A stretch of 64,000 bases of DNA, from assembly GCA_031426915.1 (NCBI GenBank), contig JASJPB010000018.1, positions 1 through 64,000 on the forward strand, given 5' to 3'. A program made the translations under genes and the position numbers. A model generated the notes under the pieces. The model saw only the letters and a program-made list of their open reading frames with translations. It did not search any database and was not told the origin of the DNA. The DNA comes from Sulfurimicrobium sp031426915. GTDB taxonomy: Bacteria > Pseudomonadota > Gammaproteobacteria > Burkholderiales > Sulfuricellaceae. Every line of letters begins with the position of its first letter. Positions within the stretch are counted from its first letter, which is position 1. Below, in pieces: positions 61,918 to 64,000 of the stretch.

Positions 61918-62642
61918 TTATGGACCACCTAACCGACTCCTCACTCCTTGCTCCTCACTCCTCACGCAGAGGCCTCTTTGTTACCGGCACCGATACCGGT
62001 GTGGGCAAGACCTTGATTTCCTGTGCGCTGCTGCATGCTTATGCCGCTCTCGGCAAAACCGTGGTGGGAATGAAGCCGGTGGTAGCGGGTTGCGAGTCCT
62101 CTCCCGAAGGCCTGCATTGTGACGATGTGGCGCGGCTGCAACAGGCGTCCGGCATCAAGGCGCCACGCGAACTGGTCAATCCTTATGCTTTCGTGCCGCC
62201 CTTTGCTCCCCATGTTGGTGCGGAGGAGGCTGGGGTCGTGATCGAACTGGAACATATCCGGCGTGCTTATCTGGCGCTGGCCGAACTCGCCGATGTGGTG
62301 GTGGTGGAGGGCGTGGGCGGTTTCAGGGTGCCGCTCAACGCTTGTCAAGACAGCGCCGATCTCGCATCATTGCTGGGATTGCCGGTGGTCCTGGTGGTGG
62401 GGATGCGCCTGGGGTGTCTTAGCCATGCCTTGCTTGCGGCTGAAGCCATCGCCGCGCGCGGGCTGTCGCTGGCGGGTTGGGTGGCGAACCGGCTCGATGC
62501 GGAGATGTCTCGCTTTGATGCCAATCTGGATGCGCTGCAACAGCGGCTGGACACGCCTTTGCTGGGAGTGGTGGCGCATCAAGAGCGGCCGGAACCGGCG
62601 CTGGTGGCACGGAATCTGCTGCTACCGAGCATTTCGTATTGA
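61914..62642 (+). CDS. bioD: Dethiobiotin synthetase
   Basis: This protein of about 242 residues closes the ureido ring of dethiobiotin with ATP and CO2. The P-loop is TGTDTGVGKT, then GMKPVVAGC and VVVEGVGGFRVPL. The first 17 or so codons before GLFVTGTDTG are not conserved and consist of the dispersed CTCCTCACTCC repeat, so the true translation start is uncertain (GTG 61914 or ATG 61920). bioA is absent from this cluster. Confidence 0.92.
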   Translation: MIMDHLTDSSLLAPHSSRRGLFVTGTDTGVGKTLISCALLHAYAALGKTVVGMKPVVAGCESSPEGLHCDDVARLQQASGIKAPRELVNPYAFVPPFAPHVGAEEAGVVIELEHIRRAYLALAELADVVVVEGVGGFRVPLNACQDSADLASLLGLPVVLVVGMRLGCLSHALLAAEAIAARGLSLAGWVANRLDAEMSRFDANLDALQQRLDTPLLGVVAHQERPEPALVARNLLLPSISY

Positions 62643-62697
62643 TTCAGGATGGCAGTGTCCTTTACAAATTTTCGTTTTGCTTCATAATAAGGCGACT

Positions 62698-63153
62698 ATG
62701 ATCTTGTCACGCACCAGTCAATATGCCATTCAGGCACTCATATACGTCGCCACGCAACCGCGCGGCGAACCGGTTCTCAACCGCGAAATGGCCGAGCACC
62801 TGGGCGTGCCTTCAGCCTATTTAGCCAAAATCATGCAAAACCTGTGCAAGGGCAATCTGCTGTATTCCTACCGGGGTCGACTGGGTGGATTTTGTCTGCG
62901 CGAAAATGCGGAAAAAACCGATTTGATGCAGGTTCTGGTGCTGACCGAAGGCACGGGTTTCACCGATGATTGCGTGCTGGGCCTGAAAGTATGCAGCGAC
63001 GAAACGGCTTGCCCGATGCACGCGAGGTGGAAGCCCATCAAGGAAGAAGTGGTTCGACTGTTGCATGACCAGACACTGGAAAAACTGGCACTTGCAGTGA
63101 ATAGTGGCAAATACCGCATAACCGACCTGCCCCATGCGGCCATCGGTATTTAA
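62698..63153 (+). CDS. Rrf2-family Fe-S transcriptional regulator
   Basis: This 151-residue winged-helix regulator begins MILSRTSQYAIQALIYVA. Three cysteines, Cys92, Cys99 and Cys105 (CVLGLKVCSDETAC), have the C-x6-C-x5-C arrangement expected for an Fe-S cluster of NsrR/IscR-type proteins. VPSAYLAKIMQNLCKGNLL is the recognition region. The frame is open to 62263 inside bioD, but ATG 62698 is the family start. It is separated from the FNR gene by only four bases. Confidence 0.9.
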   Translation: MILSRTSQYAIQALIYVATQPRGEPVLNREMAEHLGVPSAYLAKIMQNLCKGNLLYSYRGRLGGFCLRENAEKTDLMQVLVLTEGTGFTDDCVLGLKVCSDETACPMHARWKPIKEEVVRLLHDQTLEKLALAVNSGKYRITDLPHAAIGI

Positions 63154-63157
63154 TACC

Positions 63158-63913
63158 ATGCAAGCGACCGTTGCTGCGCCCATTCATGGCGCTCCCATTA
63201 AAATCCACGAGGAAACCTGCGCCCCAATCGCCTGCAAGGATTGTGGCATTTACCAGCTTTGCCTGACCGTGGGCGGCGAGGTGGATCTCAGCTTGCTCGA
63301 TACGCTGGTAAAGAACCGCCGCACCTACAAACGCGGCGAGCTGCTTTATCGCGTTGGAGAGCCCTACCGGGCAGCGTTTGCGATTCGCAGCGGGTCTATA
63401 AAAACCTCGGTGGTGACGGACGACGGGCGCGTGCAGGTGACCGGTTTTCATATCGCGGGCGAGGTGCTCGGGCTGAACGCCATCATCAACGACAGCTACA
63501 ATTGTGAAGCGCGTGCACTGGAGACCACCAGCGTGTGCGAGGTGCCATTCGATAGCTACGAGGAACTGGCGGTCGAGGTGCCGGGTTTGCAATTCCAGAT
63601 GCTCAAGATCATGAGCCAGGAAATTGTTCACAATCAGGAGATGATGCTGCTGCTGGGCAAGAAAAAGGCGGAAGAGCGCCTGGCGACTTTTCTGGTCAAC
63701 CTGTCGCGGCGCCTGAAGCAGCATGGCCGCCCGGCGGAGGAATTCAGGCTCAGCATGTCGCGTAGCGATATTGGCAATTATCTCGGACTGGCGGAAGAAA
63801 CGGTATGCCGAGTCATAACCCGCTTTGAGGAAGAAGGCCTGATTTCCACTGAGCGCCGACTGGTCCGACTGGGCCGGATGGACCGCTTGCTCACGATGGC
63901 AAGAGGCGGATAA
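63158..63913 (+). CDS. fnr: FNR-type oxygen-responsive regulator (Crp/Fnr family)
   Basis: This protein of about 251 residues has the [4Fe-4S] ligands Cys26, Cys29, Cys35 (CxxCx5C) and Cys116, a cyclic-nucleotide-like sensor domain, and a helix-turn-helix. The recognition helix reads EETVCRVITRF; FNR normally has ExxSR, so the DNA-contacting serine is a cysteine here. ATG 63158 is preferred; ATG 63134 overlaps the Rrf2 gene. It would activate anaerobic genes at low oxygen. Confidence 0.9.
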   Translation: MQATVAAPIHGAPIKIHEETCAPIACKDCGIYQLCLTVGGEVDLSLLDTLVKNRRTYKRGELLYRVGEPYRAAFAIRSGSIKTSVVTDDGRVQVTGFHIAGEVLGLNAIINDSYNCEARALETTSVCEVPFDSYEELAVEVPGLQFQMLKIMSQEIVHNQEMMLLLGKKKAEERLATFLVNLSRRLKQHGRPAEEFRLSMSRSDIGNYLGLAEETVCRVITRFEEEGLISTERRLVRLGRMDRLLTMARGG

Positions 63914-64000
63914 AGCACCTGACAGCGCCCGCTGTTCAAGAACGGTTCCGGGCAGCCGAAACAACCTCAAATCCGGGCTTTCCCCAGGCATCCGGAATGC
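63914..64000. other. Window edge, no gene seen
   Basis: The last 87 bases show no plus-strand gene start. A long open minus-strand frame here is the shadow of the FNR gene. Confidence 0.4.

Overview
The window is about 64 kb of a GC-rich chromosome, densely packed with genes in short overlapping operons. Gene content points to a betaproteobacterium, most likely in or near the Nitrosomonadales and possibly a sulfur- or iron-associated lineage. The pointers are metX-metW, a gshB-apbE-EIIA(Man)-HPr-EI cluster, pyrR-pyrB with a catalytically dead dihydroorotase, argB-pyrimidine nucleotidase-slmA, bioB-F-H-C-D, and grx-trxC-secB-SH3-gpsA. That assignment is inference from gene content, and no species can be named. 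I found no rRNA, tRNA, CRISPR array, prophage or transposase gene.

Layout. 1-9.5 kb: exonuclease III, an AmpG-like permease, a TauE/SafE-type membrane protein, methionine genes metXW, an incomplete (regulatory) PTS, apbE, glutathione synthase and a cold-shock protein. 9.7-16.4 kb: YqgE, RuvX, a pyrimidine block (pyrR, pyrB, inactive pyrC-like), Hsp20, argB, a pyrimidine 5'-nucleotidase and slmA. 16.5-22 kb, minus strand: a MoeB-like enzyme, an unknown protein, CtpA protease, EnvC and phosphoglycerate mutase. 22.1-30.1 kb: an ArsR-family regulator with two cysteines spaced as in persulfide sensors, followed by a TolC/adaptor/RND efflux pump, a YgaP-like membrane protein, a membrane-anchored rhodanese, glutaredoxin and thioredoxin 2. 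This looks like a sulfide/persulfide or thiol-stress module. A 172-bp MITE-like element sits inside it. 30.1-32 kb: secB, an SH3 protein and gpsA.

32-56.8 kb: a bacteriohemerythrin-PAS-GAF-GGDEF diguanylate cyclase, trmL, then an almost complete MSHA-type IV pilus locus. Its ATPase MshE carries a c-di-GMP-binding MshEN domain. The locus has a rearranged gene order (E-G-F-pilins-C-D-O-P-Q, then I-J-K-L-M-N). It also contains two insertions: an MntA/HepT-type toxin-antitoxin pair between mshE and mshG, and an antisense GT-C/TPR membrane glycosyltransferase-like gene among the pilins. A plausible reading is that oxygen or redox sensing by the hemerythrin cyclase sets c-di-GMP, which drives pilus extension through MshE.

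56.8-64 kb: comF, a small membrane protein, the biotin operon bioBFHCD (bioA absent), then an Fe-S Rrf2 regulator and an FNR-type oxygen regulator. Several extragenic inverted repeats (REP-like or MITE-like) punctuate the window and are listed separately.
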